The position numbers and the translations under genes were made by a program. Of a stretch of DNA of 64,000 bases, positions 8,161-16,096 are shown piece by piece (within the stretch, counting starts at the first letter, position 1; each line of letters opens with the position of its first letter). The notes beneath the pieces were generated by a model. It was not told where the DNA came from, made no database searches, and was given only the letters and a program-made list of their open reading frames with translations. Origin of the DNA: Oscillospiraceae bacterium (GTDB lineage Bacteria; Bacillota; Clostridia; Oscillospirales; Oscillospiraceae); NCBI GenBank assembly GCA_015067545.1, contig SVMG01000004.1:1-64000 (forward strand). Direction: 5' to 3'.

Positions 8161-9487
8161 GCTTCCACTCCCTGTCCGCGAAGGTGGTGTACTGAGGCAG
8201 CCATTGCAGCTTCACCGTGCCGATCTCGCCATGGCGGTTCTTGGCAACGATACACTCTGCAATATTCTTTTCTTCCGTATTGGGATTATAGTAATCGTCA
8301 CGATAGAGCATCATGACGCTGTCGGCATCCTGTTCGATAGAACCGGATTCCCGAAGGTCGGACAGTACAGGCCGCTTGTCCGAACGGCCTTCCGCCGCAC
8401 GGTTCAGCTGGCTCAGACAAATAACAGGAACATTCAGCTCCTTGGCCATGATCTTCAAAGAACGGGAAATATCGCTGACCACCTGAACGCGGTTGTCATT
8501 GCCCTTGCCATAGCCCGAGCCCTGCATCAACTGCAGATAGTCAATAATAACCAAGCCCAAATTGTCCAGCCGGCGGCACTTTGCATTCATTTCCGCAACT
8601 GTGATGCCGCCGTTATCATCCACCCGGATGTCTGTCTGACTTAAGGCAGAGGATGCCATACCGATCTTGACCCATTCCTCCTCCGTCAGCTTGCCGGTGG
8701 CCATTTTTTGGCTGTCCACAAAGCTTTCGCTGGAAAGAAGTCGCATGGCCAGCTCCTCCCGGGACATTTCCAAGGAGAAGAACGCAACGGTCTTTTTATA
8801 CTTCTTCGCCACATTCAGGCAAATATTCAGCGCAAAGGAGGTCTTGCCCATGGCAGGACGGGCCGCCACCAACAACAGATTTCCCTTGTTGAGGCCATTG
8901 ATCTTCCTGTCCAGATCCCGCAATCCCGTGGACAGACCGGGAATGGCAGAGTCGGACTGTGCCAGCTCATTCAGCCGATCATACACCTTGTGCAAAATCG
9001 TGCCGATGTGCTCCAAGGAATCCCGGCGGTCACCCTTGCGCAGGGCATAGATCTTCTTTTCCGCGGATTCCAGCATCTCAGCCGGTGTTCCCACCTGCTC
9101 CTGCACCATTTCCGTAATATCCACGCCAGCCTGTGAAAGGCTGCGCAGCATGGCCTTCTCCCGGACGATGTTTGCGTACCGCACCGCATTGGCGGCGGTG
9201 GGAGTGATCTCCATGAGCTGCATGATGTAGTCCCGGGAATTGTCGTGATAGACTCCGGCCTCGCGCATCTTGTCCAGCACGGTCACCGGGTCGATGGCCT
9301 GAGCCAGGTTAAACATGGAATAGATCACTTCAAAGATCTCTCTGTTCTGTTGAAGATAAAAATCCTCCGGCTGCACCACACCGATCACATCGGTGATGCA
9401 GCGGCTGTCAATAAGGATGGAGCCCAGAACGGACTGCTCCGCATCCAAATCATGAGGCTGCTGCCGCGCCATCAACTGTTCATCCAT
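8150..9487 (-). CDS. dnaB: Replicative DNA helicase DnaB
   Basis: This hexameric 5'-3' helicase of the replication fork has 445 residues. The N-terminal domain begins with PHDLDAEQSVLGSIL. The RecA-like C-terminal domain carries the P-loop ARPAMGKTSFAL, the Walker B segment LVIIDYLQLM and LSQLNRAAEGRSDKRP. No intein is present, which is worth noting because dnaB is a common intein host. The gene follows rplI with a 177-bp gap filled by a palindromic repeat and overlaps tilS downstream. Confidence 0.97.
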   Translation of the reverse strand: MDEQLMARQQPHDLDAEQSVLGSILIDSRCITDVIGVVQPEDFYLQQNREIFEVIYSMFNLAQAIDPVTVLDKMREAGVYHDNSRDYIMQLMEITPTAANAVRYANIVREKAMLRSLSQAGVDITEMVQEQVGTPAEMLESAEKKIYALRKGDRRDSLEHIGTILHKVYDRLNELAQSDSAIPGLSTGLRDLDRKINGLNKGNLLLVAARPAMGKTSFALNICLNVAKKYKKTVAFFSLEMSREELAMRLLSSESFVDSQKMATGKLTEEEWVKIGMASSALSQTDIRVDDNGGITVAEMNAKCRRLDNLGLVIIDYLQLMQGSGYGKGNDNRVQVVSDISRSLKIMAKELNVPVICLSQLNRAAEGRSDKRPVLSDLRESGSIEQDADSVMMLYRDDYYNPNTEEKNIAECIVAKNRHGEIGTVKLQWLPQYTTFADREWKHAE

Positions 9488-9527
9488 GTTTATTCCTCCC
9501 TACCTCTTCTATCTTATGATCCTTCCT

Positions 9528-9647
9528 TGGCTCCCCCTGTGGGGGAGCTGTCAGCCGAACAGGCTGACTGAGAGGGCAAATACAGACACCCTCTCCGTCA
9601 AAAATCAGAGATTTTTGCCACCTCTCCCATAGGGAGAGGCAAGTGAA
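9528..9647. repeat. Multi-hairpin intergenic repeat element (C/G-rich family)
   Basis: About 120 bp between rplI and dnaB fold as five successive hairpins: GCTCCCCC/GGGGGAGC, GTCAGCC/GGCTGAC, GAGAGGG/CCTCTC, CAAAAATC/GATTTTTG and CCTCTCCC/GGGAGAGG. The outer ends (CTTGGCTCCCCC and GGGAGAGGCAAG) are imperfect inverted repeats. It has no ORF and resembles a MITE-like or REP-like element; 20322-20506 has similar architecture. Confidence 0.75.
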
Positions 9648-9664
9648 TTTGCTAATATTAAAAA

Positions 9665-10111
9665 TTACGCCTCTTCGATCTTCACCGTCAGCGGCGCAGT
9701 GATCTCATAGCCCAGCTTGCAGGTAACGGTGTACGTACCCACGGACTTAATGGTATCTGCGATCACGATTTTGCGCTTATCCAGAGTGATACCGGTCTTG
9801 GCTTTCAGTGCGTCGGCAATTTCCTGGTTGGTTACAGAACCGAACAGACGGCCCGCACCGCCACCCTTGGCTGTCACCACCAAGGTCAGCTCCCGCAGTT
9901 GCTTGGACAGCGCCAGAGCCTCTGCCTTTTCCTTGGCAATACGCTCCTGGGTAGCCTTGTCATTCATACGCATGGTATTGATGGCATCCGGTGTAGCCTC
10001 AATGGCTATCTTTTTAGGCAGCATAAAGTTGCGGGCGTAGCCGTCGGAAACCTCGATCATTTGGCCTTTCTTGCCCTTACCCTTAACATCTTGCAACAGA
10101 ATTACTTTCAT
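9665..10111 (-). CDS. rplI: Ribosomal protein bL9
   Basis: This 148-residue protein of the 50S subunit binds near the L1 stalk base through 23S rRNA. The N-terminal [15 protein letters not shown] and [16 protein letters not shown] are the L9 signature. A helical linker ([21 protein letters not shown]) joins it to the C-terminal domain containing [18 protein letters not shown]. It sits 15 nt downstream of gdpP and upstream of dnaB, the standard Firmicutes gdpP-rplI-dnaB order. Confidence 0.98.
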   Translation of the reverse strand: MKVILLQDVKGKGKKGQMIEVSDGYARNFMLPKKIAIEATPDAINTMRMNDKATQERIAKEKAEALALSKQLRELTLVVTAKGGGAGRLFGSVTNQEIADALKAKTGITLDKRKIVIADTIKSVGTYTVTCKLGYEITAPLTVKIEEA

Positions 10112-10126
10112 AACATTTACTCCTAT

Positions 10127-12112
10127 TTATTCTTCGTAGAATTTATCAATGGAAGCCACTAATTGATCCAATGCCTCCTTGACCGTACAGCCGGACAGCT
10201 GCGCACCGGCCGTTGCGGTATTGCCGCCACCGCCCAAAGGCTCCAGGATCACCTGCACGTTGGCATCGCCAATGGAACGGGCGGAGATCCACACCATCTC
10301 GCCGTCATCCCCATCCGGGTACAGCACGAACGAAGCCGTAATACCGGAGATATTCAGCAGCTCGTCCGCTGCCTGGGCGGCCAGCGCCCGGGATGTGGTG
10401 GTGGTCAGTGCCGCGATGGCCAGCTCCTGGCGGTACAGCCGGGCGGACTTGATGATCTGATATTTGGACATGGTATCCTGGAAATCGTTTTGCAAAAGCT
10501 TTTTGACCTCCACCGTGTCCGCGCCCCACTGCCGCAGTACAGCGGCAGCCTCAAAGGTACGCTCGCCCGTGCGGACATTGAAGCTCTTGGTATCCAGGAA
10601 AATACCCGCCATCAGGCTCTTGGCCTCAATGGGCAGAACATCGGACTTTTCCACTGCGTATTGCAGCAGCTCCGTCACCAGCTCCGCGGCAGAGGAAGCA
10701 AAGGGCTCATGCAGATTTACCACTACCGGATTGATGTAGGCGGCTGCTCTGCGGTGGTGATCCACCACACAGACTTTGGGAATCGCCTCCAGCAGGCTCT
10801 GGCATTCCACCTGATCCGGGCGGTTGGTATCCACCACCACCAGGGTGCTGTGGTTATCGCACAGCAGCAGGGCTTCCTGCCCGGAGATAAAGGTGTCCCG
10901 GTATTCCGGTACCACACGGATCTCCTCCAGCAGCTTTTCTGCCACGTTCTTCTCCAGATCCAGAACGATATATGCCTTTTTGCCCTTTTTGCGGCACATG
11001 CAGGAAATACCCATTGCCGCACCCACAGCATCCAGGTCCGCATTTTTGTGGCCCATGATAAATACCTGGCTGCTTTGGCCGATGAGCTCCATCAGCGAAT
11101 TGGCCGTCACACGGGAACGCACCTTGCTGCGGTGATCGTTTTCCTTGTTGCGTCCGCCGTAGAAGGTGAAATTGAAGCGATCCTTGATCACTGCCTGGTC
11201 ACCGCCACGGCTCAAAGACATTTCGATGGCCAGTGCGGCGAAATCGTAGCTCTCCTCAAAATTCGCACCGTCCACGCCGATACCCAGGGAAATGGATGCC
11301 TGCAGGCCGGTGGGATTTTCCACCTGGTGGATATCTTCCAGCAGGAGGAATTTTCCCTCCACTGCCCGATCCAGATCCTGCTTTTCAAACACCAGCAGGA
11401 ATCGGTTTCGCTCTAACCGGCGAAGCATGCCGTGGTAATCCTCCGCCCAGGAGGTGATAACCTCATTGATCCGGGCATTGAGGTTGGAAATGGCACTTTC
11501 CGTCAGGTTTTTGATCAGCTCCTCGTAATTGTCTACGAGGATGATGCTGACAACAGGCCGGGAACGGATATACTCATCCCGGACAAGATACAGCTCCGTC
11601 AGATCGCTCAGATACAGCATACCCAAAGCGGTTCCTTCCGGGTCGTCCGCCCGGAGTGCCGTTCCGTATACCCGGTAGCGGCGGTTGCCTACTTTTATAT
11701 CATAAGGATACTCTTTCTTACCGGCGGACAGCCAGTCCAGTGTAAGACCCGGCAGCACATTTTCCAGCTTCTGATGCAAATATTTGTCCTGACAGCCGGT
11801 GATGGCAGCAAATGTGTCATTGGTCCACAGTATGCCCTGATCTCCCAGGCGCACCAGCACCATGGGCAAGGGCACATCGGCACCGCCACTGACACCTGCA
11901 CTGTCAAATACAGTCTTTACATATTGCTGGATCTCCCTGCGGCGGTACATGCGGTATAGAACATAATAGATGCCCAGCAAGCCGGTCAAGCCGCCCTCCA
12001 CTGCAGCAAGAATATAATTTTCTGTGATCACGGCAGCAACAACAAAGCCGACCATTACTGTAAAAAATACCCAAAGACCCGGCCATAAAAGACGTCCGAG
12101 TTTTTTGTTCAT
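10127..12112 (-). CDS. gdpP: Cyclic-di-AMP phosphodiesterase GdpP
   Basis: GdpP hydrolyses the second messenger c-di-AMP, affecting cell-wall, potassium and osmotic homeostasis. The 661-residue protein has two N-terminal TM helices, a PAS-like region (about 80-170), a degenerate GGDEF domain, a DHH domain with GHKNADLDAVGAAMG and VVDHHRRAA, and a DHHA1 domain ending GGGGNTATAGAQLSG. The track start is GTG 12121; ATG 12112 is preferred because AGGAGG (12121-12126) lies 8 nt upstream. It heads the minus-strand cluster and is divergent from ldh. Confidence 0.94.
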   Translation of the reverse strand: MNKKLGRLLWPGLWVFFTVMVGFVVAAVITENYILAAVEGGLTGLLGIYYVLYRMYRRREIQQYVKTVFDSAGVSGGADVPLPMVLVRLGDQGILWTNDTFAAITGCQDKYLHQKLENVLPGLTLDWLSAGKKEYPYDIKVGNRRYRVYGTALRADDPEGTALGMLYLSDLTELYLVRDEYIRSRPVVSIILVDNYEELIKNLTESAISNLNARINEVITSWAEDYHGMLRRLERNRFLLVFEKQDLDRAVEGKFLLLEDIHQVENPTGLQASISLGIGVDGANFEESYDFAALAIEMSLSRGGDQAVIKDRFNFTFYGGRNKENDHRSKVRSRVTANSLMELIGQSSQVFIMGHKNADLDAVGAAMGISCMCRKKGKKAYIVLDLEKNVAEKLLEEIRVVPEYRDTFISGQEALLLCDNHSTLVVVDTNRPDQVECQSLLEAIPKVCVVDHHRRAAAYINPVVVNLHEPFASSAAELVTELLQYAVEKSDVLPIEAKSLMAGIFLDTKSFNVRTGERTFEAAAVLRQWGADTVEVKKLLQNDFQDTMSKYQIIKSARLYRQELAIAALTTTTSRALAAQAADELLNISGITASFVLYPDGDDGEMVWISARSIGDANVQVILEPLGGGGNTATAGAQLSGCTVKEALDQLVASIDKFYEE

Positions 12113-12235
12113 ATGCCGCACCTCCTAAAAATAGGTATACTATCCACACTATATCAATTATACCGCATATTATATCAAAAGAAGACCAAAGGTGCAACTG
12201 TTTTTCACACTTTTTCCAAAAGTATCTTTGCAGTA

Positions 12236-12264
12236 TTGACATCCACAAAAGGCAACAGTATAAT
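12236..12264 (+). promoter_or_regulatory. Consensus SigA promoter for ldh
   Basis: TTGACA and TATAAT are both perfect consensus with a 17-nt spacer, about 50 nt before the ldh start. Confidence 0.88.
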
Positions 12265-12312
12265 TCTATCGATAGCAAAATATTTATTGCCAAGTGGCAA
12301 GGAGGAAACGTT

Positions 12313-13263
12313 ATGTCAACCAAAATCACAGTAATCGGTGCCGGCAGTGTCGGTGCCGCCATCACCAACGATATTATGGTGCAGGGCATCGCCAGTGAAG
12401 TGGTGCTCATCGACATCAACAAGCAGAAGGCTGTGGGCGAAGCAATGGATATCTATCAGGGTGCCCCGTTCTGCTCTCCTGCCATCATTCGCTCCGGCGA
12501 TTACGAGGATGCCGCCGGCTCTCAGATCGTCATCATCACCTCCGGTCTGCCCCGCAAGCCCGGCCAGACCCGGCTGGAGCTGGCGCAGGCCAATGTGAAC
12601 ATTCTGAAAAGCATCACCCCTCAGATCGTCAAATACGCCCCGGACGCCATCTATATCCTGGTGGCAAATCCTGTGGACATTCTGACTTATGTGTTCACCA
12701 AGATCTCCGGCATCCCGGAAAATCGTATCCTCGGCTCCGGCACGGTACTGGACACCAGCCGGCTGCAGTCCGAGCTGGCAAAGCGCTTCCACATCAGTCC
12801 CAAGAATGTTCACGCCCATGTTTACGGTGAGCACGGTGACAGCTCCTTTGTGCCCTGGTCTCTGGCATCCATCGCCAACAACCATATCGATGATTATCAG
12901 AATAACGTGGCTGACTCCGTGCGCATCCGCTGGAGCAAGGACGACCATCAGGCTGTGGAGGATTTTGTAAAGCAGTCCGGTGCACAGGTGATCAAAAACA
13001 AAGGTGCGACCTTCTATGCGGTGGCCATTTCCGTGTGCCACATCTGCAAGTGCATCCTCAACGGCAGCGGCACAGCCCTAACCGTCTCCACCATGATGCA
13101 CGGTGAGTACGGCGTGGAGGATGTGTGCCTTTCCACTCTGGCCCTTGTGGGCAGTGACGGCGTTCACACCAAGATCATCTCCCCCCTCACCCCCGAGGAA
13201 ACCGAAAAGATGCAAGCCAGCGCCCAAAAGCTGAAAGAGATCATCGACGGTCTGGAAATCTGA
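12313..13263 (+). CDS. ldh: L-lactate dehydrogenase
   Basis: This cytoplasmic NAD-dependent enzyme reduces pyruvate to L-lactate and regenerates NAD+ in fermentation. It has 316 residues. The Rossmann motif is VIGAGSVGAAI at the N-terminus. The substrate-specificity loop reads GLPRKPGQTRLEL, with Gln where malate dehydrogenases have Arg. The catalytic histidine is in VYGEHGDSSF. AAGGAGG precedes the ATG. It is a single-gene unit with its own consensus promoter and terminator. Confidence 0.95.
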   Translation: MSTKITVIGAGSVGAAITNDIMVQGIASEVVLIDINKQKAVGEAMDIYQGAPFCSPAIIRSGDYEDAAGSQIVIITSGLPRKPGQTRLELAQANVNILKSITPQIVKYAPDAIYILVANPVDILTYVFTKISGIPENRILGSGTVLDTSRLQSELAKRFHISPKNVHAHVYGEHGDSSFVPWSLASIANNHIDDYQNNVADSVRIRWSKDDHQAVEDFVKQSGAQVIKNKGATFYAVAISVCHICKCILNGSGTALTVSTMMHGEYGVEDVCLSTLALVGSDGVHTKIISPLTPEETEKMQASAQKLKEIIDGLEI

Positions 13264-13270
13264 TAAACAC

Positions 13271-13300
13271 ACCCGGCTGCAAAAATGCAGCCGGGTTTTT
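13271..13300 (+). terminator. Intrinsic terminator of ldh
   Basis: ACCCGGCTGCA and TGCAGCCGGG form a strong stem followed by a TTTTT run. Confidence 0.92.
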
Positions 13301-13425
13301 GCATCTTGCAAAAAGTGTCGAACGCATCTTTGAAAAATAGGTATACTTTTTCCCTTTTCTGTGTTATACTAGCCTAAGAGTGCGCCGGGACGGGCAGACC
13401 CGGGCAAAGAAAATTGAAGAAAAAT

Positions 13426-13485
13426 GCAGGCATTTCCCTCACATTTGCCATACAGGGCATCAAAATGTGATAAGTGGCTGCCTGC
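13426..13485 (+). promoter_or_regulatory. Structured leader upstream of RNase J gene
   Basis: The 5' region of the RNase J gene holds a nested hairpin: GCAGGCA (13426-13432) pairs with TGCCTGC (13479-13485), CACATTT (13440-13446) with AAATGTG (13463-13469), and an inner TGCC with GGCA. A further CGGG/CCCG helix precedes it. It is not a riboswitch class that I recognise. Its place in front of an RNase gene with a TTG start makes autoregulation plausible, but that is inference. Confidence 0.5.
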
Positions 13486-13530
13486 TTTGTTATGGCTTTT
13501 TAGCCGCATTTTGAAAGGAGTTACTATACT

Positions 13531-15186
13531 TTGGCAGAAAAACTGAAAATTATCCCCCTTGGCGGTCTGGACGAGATCGGCAAGAACTGTACAGTGCTGG
13601 AATACGGCAAGGACATGATCGTGATCGACTGCGGCGTGGGCTTCCCGGATGAGGATATGTACGGCGTGGATCTGGTGATCCCGGACTTTACCTATCTGAC
13701 GCAGAACGCGAAGAAGCTGCGGGGTATGTTCATCACCCACGGACACGAAGATCACATCGGCTCCATCCCCTACTGCATGCAGCAGGTCAGTTGTCCCATC
13801 CATGGCACCGCCATGACCAACGGACTGATCCGACTGAAGCTGGAAGAGCACCGGCTGCAGGATTCGGTCAAGCTGGTCACCCATAAGCCCGGTGATGTGG
13901 TCAAGGCCGGCTGTTTCACTGTGGAATTCATCCATGTGAACCACTCCATCGCTGACGCGGTTGCCTTTGCCATCAAGACGCCTGTGGGCACTGTGGTCAT
14001 GACCGGCGACTTCAAGATCGACCCCACCGCCTCTGACGGCATGATCGACCTGGCCCGTCTGGGTGAACTGGGCAACCAGGGCGTTTTGGCCCTTCTGGCG
14101 GACTCCACCAATGTGGAGCGGGCCGGTTATACTCCCAGCGAAAACATCGTTGCCGAGAGCCTTGACCGGCAGTTCCGCAACTGTGATCAGCGGATCATCG
14201 TCACCACCTTCGCCTCCAACATGCACCGCATTCAGGCGGTTTTGACTACCGCCCACCGACACGGACGAAAAGTGGCCGTGTCCGGCCGGAGCATGGAAAA
14301 TATGCTGAAGGTCGCTCAGGAACTGGGCTATCTGAAAGTGCCCGCCGGCACCATCGTGGAGCTGGGTGCTGTCAAGAGCCTGCCCAAAAACAAGGTGGTC
14401 ATCGTATCCACCGGCTCCCAGGGTGAGAATATGTCCGCTCTGTACCGCATGGCCTTCTCCACCCACAAGCAGATCGACATCACCGCCGGTGACCGGGTGA
14501 TCATCTCCGCCTCTGCCATCCCCGGCAACGAAAAGGCGGTCTCCCGGATCATCAATGAGCTGTACCGCAAGGGCGCGGATGTGGTGTATGAAAAGAGCGA
14601 GGGTCTGCACGTTTCCGGCCACGCCTGCCAGGAGGAGCTGAAGATCCTGCATGCGTTATGTAAACCCAAATATTTCATCCCTGTTCACGGCGAACAGCGA
14701 ATGCTCCAAATCCACAGCCGTCTGGCCCAGCAGATGGGCATCGCTGCCCGGAATGTGGTCATCGGCGAGATCGGCTCGGTGATCGAGCTGGGCGGCCGCA
14801 GCTGCAAGATCACCGGCACGGTCACTGCAGGCAAGGTCTTCGTGGACGGCACCGGCGTGGGCGATGTGGGCAGCGTGGTGCTTCGTGACCGCAAGCACCT
14901 GGCTCAGGACGGCATGATCGTTGTATGTCTGAATCTGTCTGGCCAGGACGGAAGCATCATTTCCGGCCCGGATATCATCACCCGGGGCTTTATCTATGTG
15001 AAGGAATCCGAAGCGCTGATGGATGAACTGCGTGGTGTGGCAGTGGAAGCCATCGAGCGCTGCCAACGCAAGCGGGTCAGAGATTGGTCGGCCATCAAGA
15101 CCGCCATCAAAAACGACTTGAGCGGTTACCTGTATAAGACCACCAAGCGAAATCCCATGATTTTGCCGGTGATTACGGAGCTGTAA
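13531..15186 (+). CDS. rnj: Ribonuclease J
   Basis: RNase J is a metallo-beta-lactamase/beta-CASP ribonuclease with 5'-3' exo- and endonuclease activity in mRNA turnover and rRNA maturation. The 551-residue protein opens AEKLKIIPLGGLDEIGKN, the usual N-terminus. The metal motif is THGHEDHIGSIPY near residue 73. Further metal and CASP signatures are MTGDFKID, ADSTNVERAG, VSGRSME and HVSGHACQEEL. The start is TTG 13531, since no in-frame ATG fits and AAAGGAG lies 10 nt upstream. It is preceded by a structured leader. Confidence 0.95.
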   Translation: MAEKLKIIPLGGLDEIGKNCTVLEYGKDMIVIDCGVGFPDEDMYGVDLVIPDFTYLTQNAKKLRGMFITHGHEDHIGSIPYCMQQVSCPIHGTAMTNGLIRLKLEEHRLQDSVKLVTHKPGDVVKAGCFTVEFIHVNHSIADAVAFAIKTPVGTVVMTGDFKIDPTASDGMIDLARLGELGNQGVLALLADSTNVERAGYTPSENIVAESLDRQFRNCDQRIIVTTFASNMHRIQAVLTTAHRHGRKVAVSGRSMENMLKVAQELGYLKVPAGTIVELGAVKSLPKNKVVIVSTGSQGENMSALYRMAFSTHKQIDITAGDRVIISASAIPGNEKAVSRIINELYRKGADVVYEKSEGLHVSGHACQEELKILHALCKPKYFIPVHGEQRMLQIHSRLAQQMGIAARNVVIGEIGSVIELGGRSCKITGTVTAGKVFVDGTGVGDVGSVVLRDRKHLAQDGMIVVCLNLSGQDGSIISGPDIITRGFIYVKESEALMDELRGVAVEAIERCQRKRVRDWSAIKTAIKNDLSGYLYKTTKRNPMILPVITEL

Positions 15187-15190
15187 AAGA

Positions 15191-15218
15191 AAAGAAGCCG
15201 CGTTCGCGGCTTCTTTTT
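15191..15218. terminator. Bidirectional intrinsic terminator
   Basis: AAAGAAGCCGCG pairs with CGCGGCTTCTTT and is flanked by A and T runs. It separates rnj from the convergent MazG-like gene. Confidence 0.88.
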
Positions 15219-15558
15219 ATTGTTCCTCCCGGCTATGGGTTGCCACAAAGGTTTCCAAGTTAACGGTATGGTTATATTTTACCGATGCGATTCGGTCTTT
15301 TTCCACAATCACCTTGGACAGCGGAATATCATTGAGCGCGGCAATGGCCACAATATAGTGGATCATATCGGCCAATTCGATGCCCAGCTGTTCCTGCAAA
15401 TCATTTTCATCCGATGCTTTTCTGCCGGCCCTTTTATTCAGCACCTCAGCAACCTCGCCGATTTCTTCCACCAGCTTCATGAACATTCCCTGCTCGTTTG
15501 CCCAGCCGCAATAGCGATCAGCCAGATAATCTTGCAGATCATTGATGGTAAGATTCAT
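15217..15558 (-). CDS. MazG-like nucleotide pyrophosphohydrolase
   Basis: The 113-residue all-alpha protein carries the MazG/dUTPase-superfamily metal motif as EEIGEVAEVL (about residue 31) and ELADMIHYIVAIA (about 61). Such enzymes hydrolyse nucleoside triphosphates to monophosphates plus pyrophosphate; the substrate here is unknown. Its ATG overlaps the stop of the truncated four-helix ORF (ATGA), and its ribosome site AAGGAG lies inside that ORF, so translation is probably coupled. The 3' end shares a terminator with rnj. Confidence 0.82.
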   Translation of the reverse strand: MNLTINDLQDYLADRYCGWANEQGMFMKLVEEIGEVAEVLNKRAGRKASDENDLQEQLGIELADMIHYIVAIAALNDIPLSKVIVEKDRIASVKYNHTVNLETFVATHSREEQ

Positions 15559-15704
15559 TTTCCGTTCTCCTTTGCGGTATTGATAGAGGTTGCAGAGCGC
15601 TCCAGCTGATTAACGAGGGAATAATGGCCTTTGATAGTTTCGCAGAGTTTAATTATCTTAATGGCAAAATCCGTAGATAAATCGATAAGTTTGTTTTCTT
15701 TCAT
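15555..15704 (-). pseudogene. Truncated four-helix-bundle (S23/IVP-like) ORF
   Basis: This 49-codon ORF is too short for the track. It reads MKENKLIDLSTDFAIKII, then KLCETIKGHYSLVNQLERSA, then TSINTAKENGK. It matches the N-terminal half of the four-helix-bundle family (S23 or 23S rRNA intervening-sequence proteins), whose members continue RSATSIGANIREA and are about 115-125 aa. The second half is missing and the stop overlaps the MazG-like ATG. An extended -10 (TGTTATACT, 15724-15732 reversed) and AGAGGTGA precede the start. It could be a decayed gene or now act as a leader ORF for the MazG-like gene. Confidence 0.7.
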
Positions 15705-15739
15705 AACGATCACCTCTGCGTATAGTATAACATACGGAA

Positions 15740-15910
15740 TGAAATATTGCTACGCAATATGAAATAATTCTGCGGATTATGAAATATTTTGCCTTGAGGG
15801 CAAAATGTGAAATAAAATAAATCCCCCATACGCCGCTGCGTATTTCATAGCATCAGCTATTTCATGACGCGAAGCGTTATTTCACAAATCCCGCAAGGGA
15901 TTTATTTCAT
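15740..15910. repeat. Array of seven small hairpins separated by GAAAT/ATTTC
   Basis: Three units in one orientation, each preceded by GAAAT, are ATATTGC-TAC-GCAATAT, ATAATTC-TGC-GGATTAT and ATTTTGCC...GGCAAAAT. After a central segment, four units follow each ended by ATTTC: ATACGC...GCGTAT, ATAGC...GCTAT, ACGC-GAA-GCGT and AAATCCC...GGGATTT. The central GAAATAAAATAAATCCC also pairs with the last GGGATTTATTTC. Stem sequences differ while the spacer is constant, so this is not CRISPR. It lies between tRNA-Gly and the four-helix ORF. Confidence 0.85.
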
Positions 15911-15912
15911 TA

Positions 15913-15953
15913 AAAAGAACCCACACTTGTCGTAGACAAATGTGGGTTCTTTT
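15913..15953 (-). terminator. Terminator hairpin after tRNA-Gly
   Basis: AAAAGAACCCACACTTGTC pairs with GACAAATGTGGGTTCTTTT (one mismatch) directly 3' of the tRNA on the minus strand. It also borders the hairpin array and may be part of it. Confidence 0.75.
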
Positions 15954-15954
15954 C

Positions 15955-16030
15955 TGGAGCGGGTGACGAGGCTCGAACTCGCTACCTCCACCTTGGCAAG
16001 GTGGCGCTCTACCGGATGAGCTACACCCGC
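15955..16030 (-). tRNA. tRNA-Gly (anticodon GCC)
   Basis: The 76-nt cloverleaf on the minus strand begins GCGGGTGTAGCTCATCCGG. The anticodon loop CTTGCCAAG gives GCC, the T-arm is GAGTTCGAGCCTC, and acceptor CACCCGC is followed by T and an encoded CCA. Confidence 0.96.
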
Positions 16031-16042
16031 GGAACAAAAGGT

Positions 16043-16070
16043 ATTATAGCAGAATTCTGCGTTTTGTCAA
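16043..16070 (-). promoter_or_regulatory. Promoter of tRNA-Gly
   Basis: On the minus strand TTGACA and TATAAT are separated by 16 nt, about 12 nt upstream of the mature 5' end. Confidence 0.85.
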
Positions 16071-16096
16071 TACCTTTTCTTCAGTTTTTATGAAAT

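Noticed and set aside
8150-9487. Intein in dnaB
   Set aside because: The P-loop and flanking motifs are uninterrupted and the protein has normal length.
10163-11416. 417-aa plus-strand ORF
   Set aside because: It is a shadow of gdpP on the opposite strand, with no motif or ribosome site.
15740-15910. CRISPR array
   Set aside because: Repeats are 5-7 nt spacers between palindromes of different sequence; there is no 23-47-nt direct repeat and there are no cas genes.
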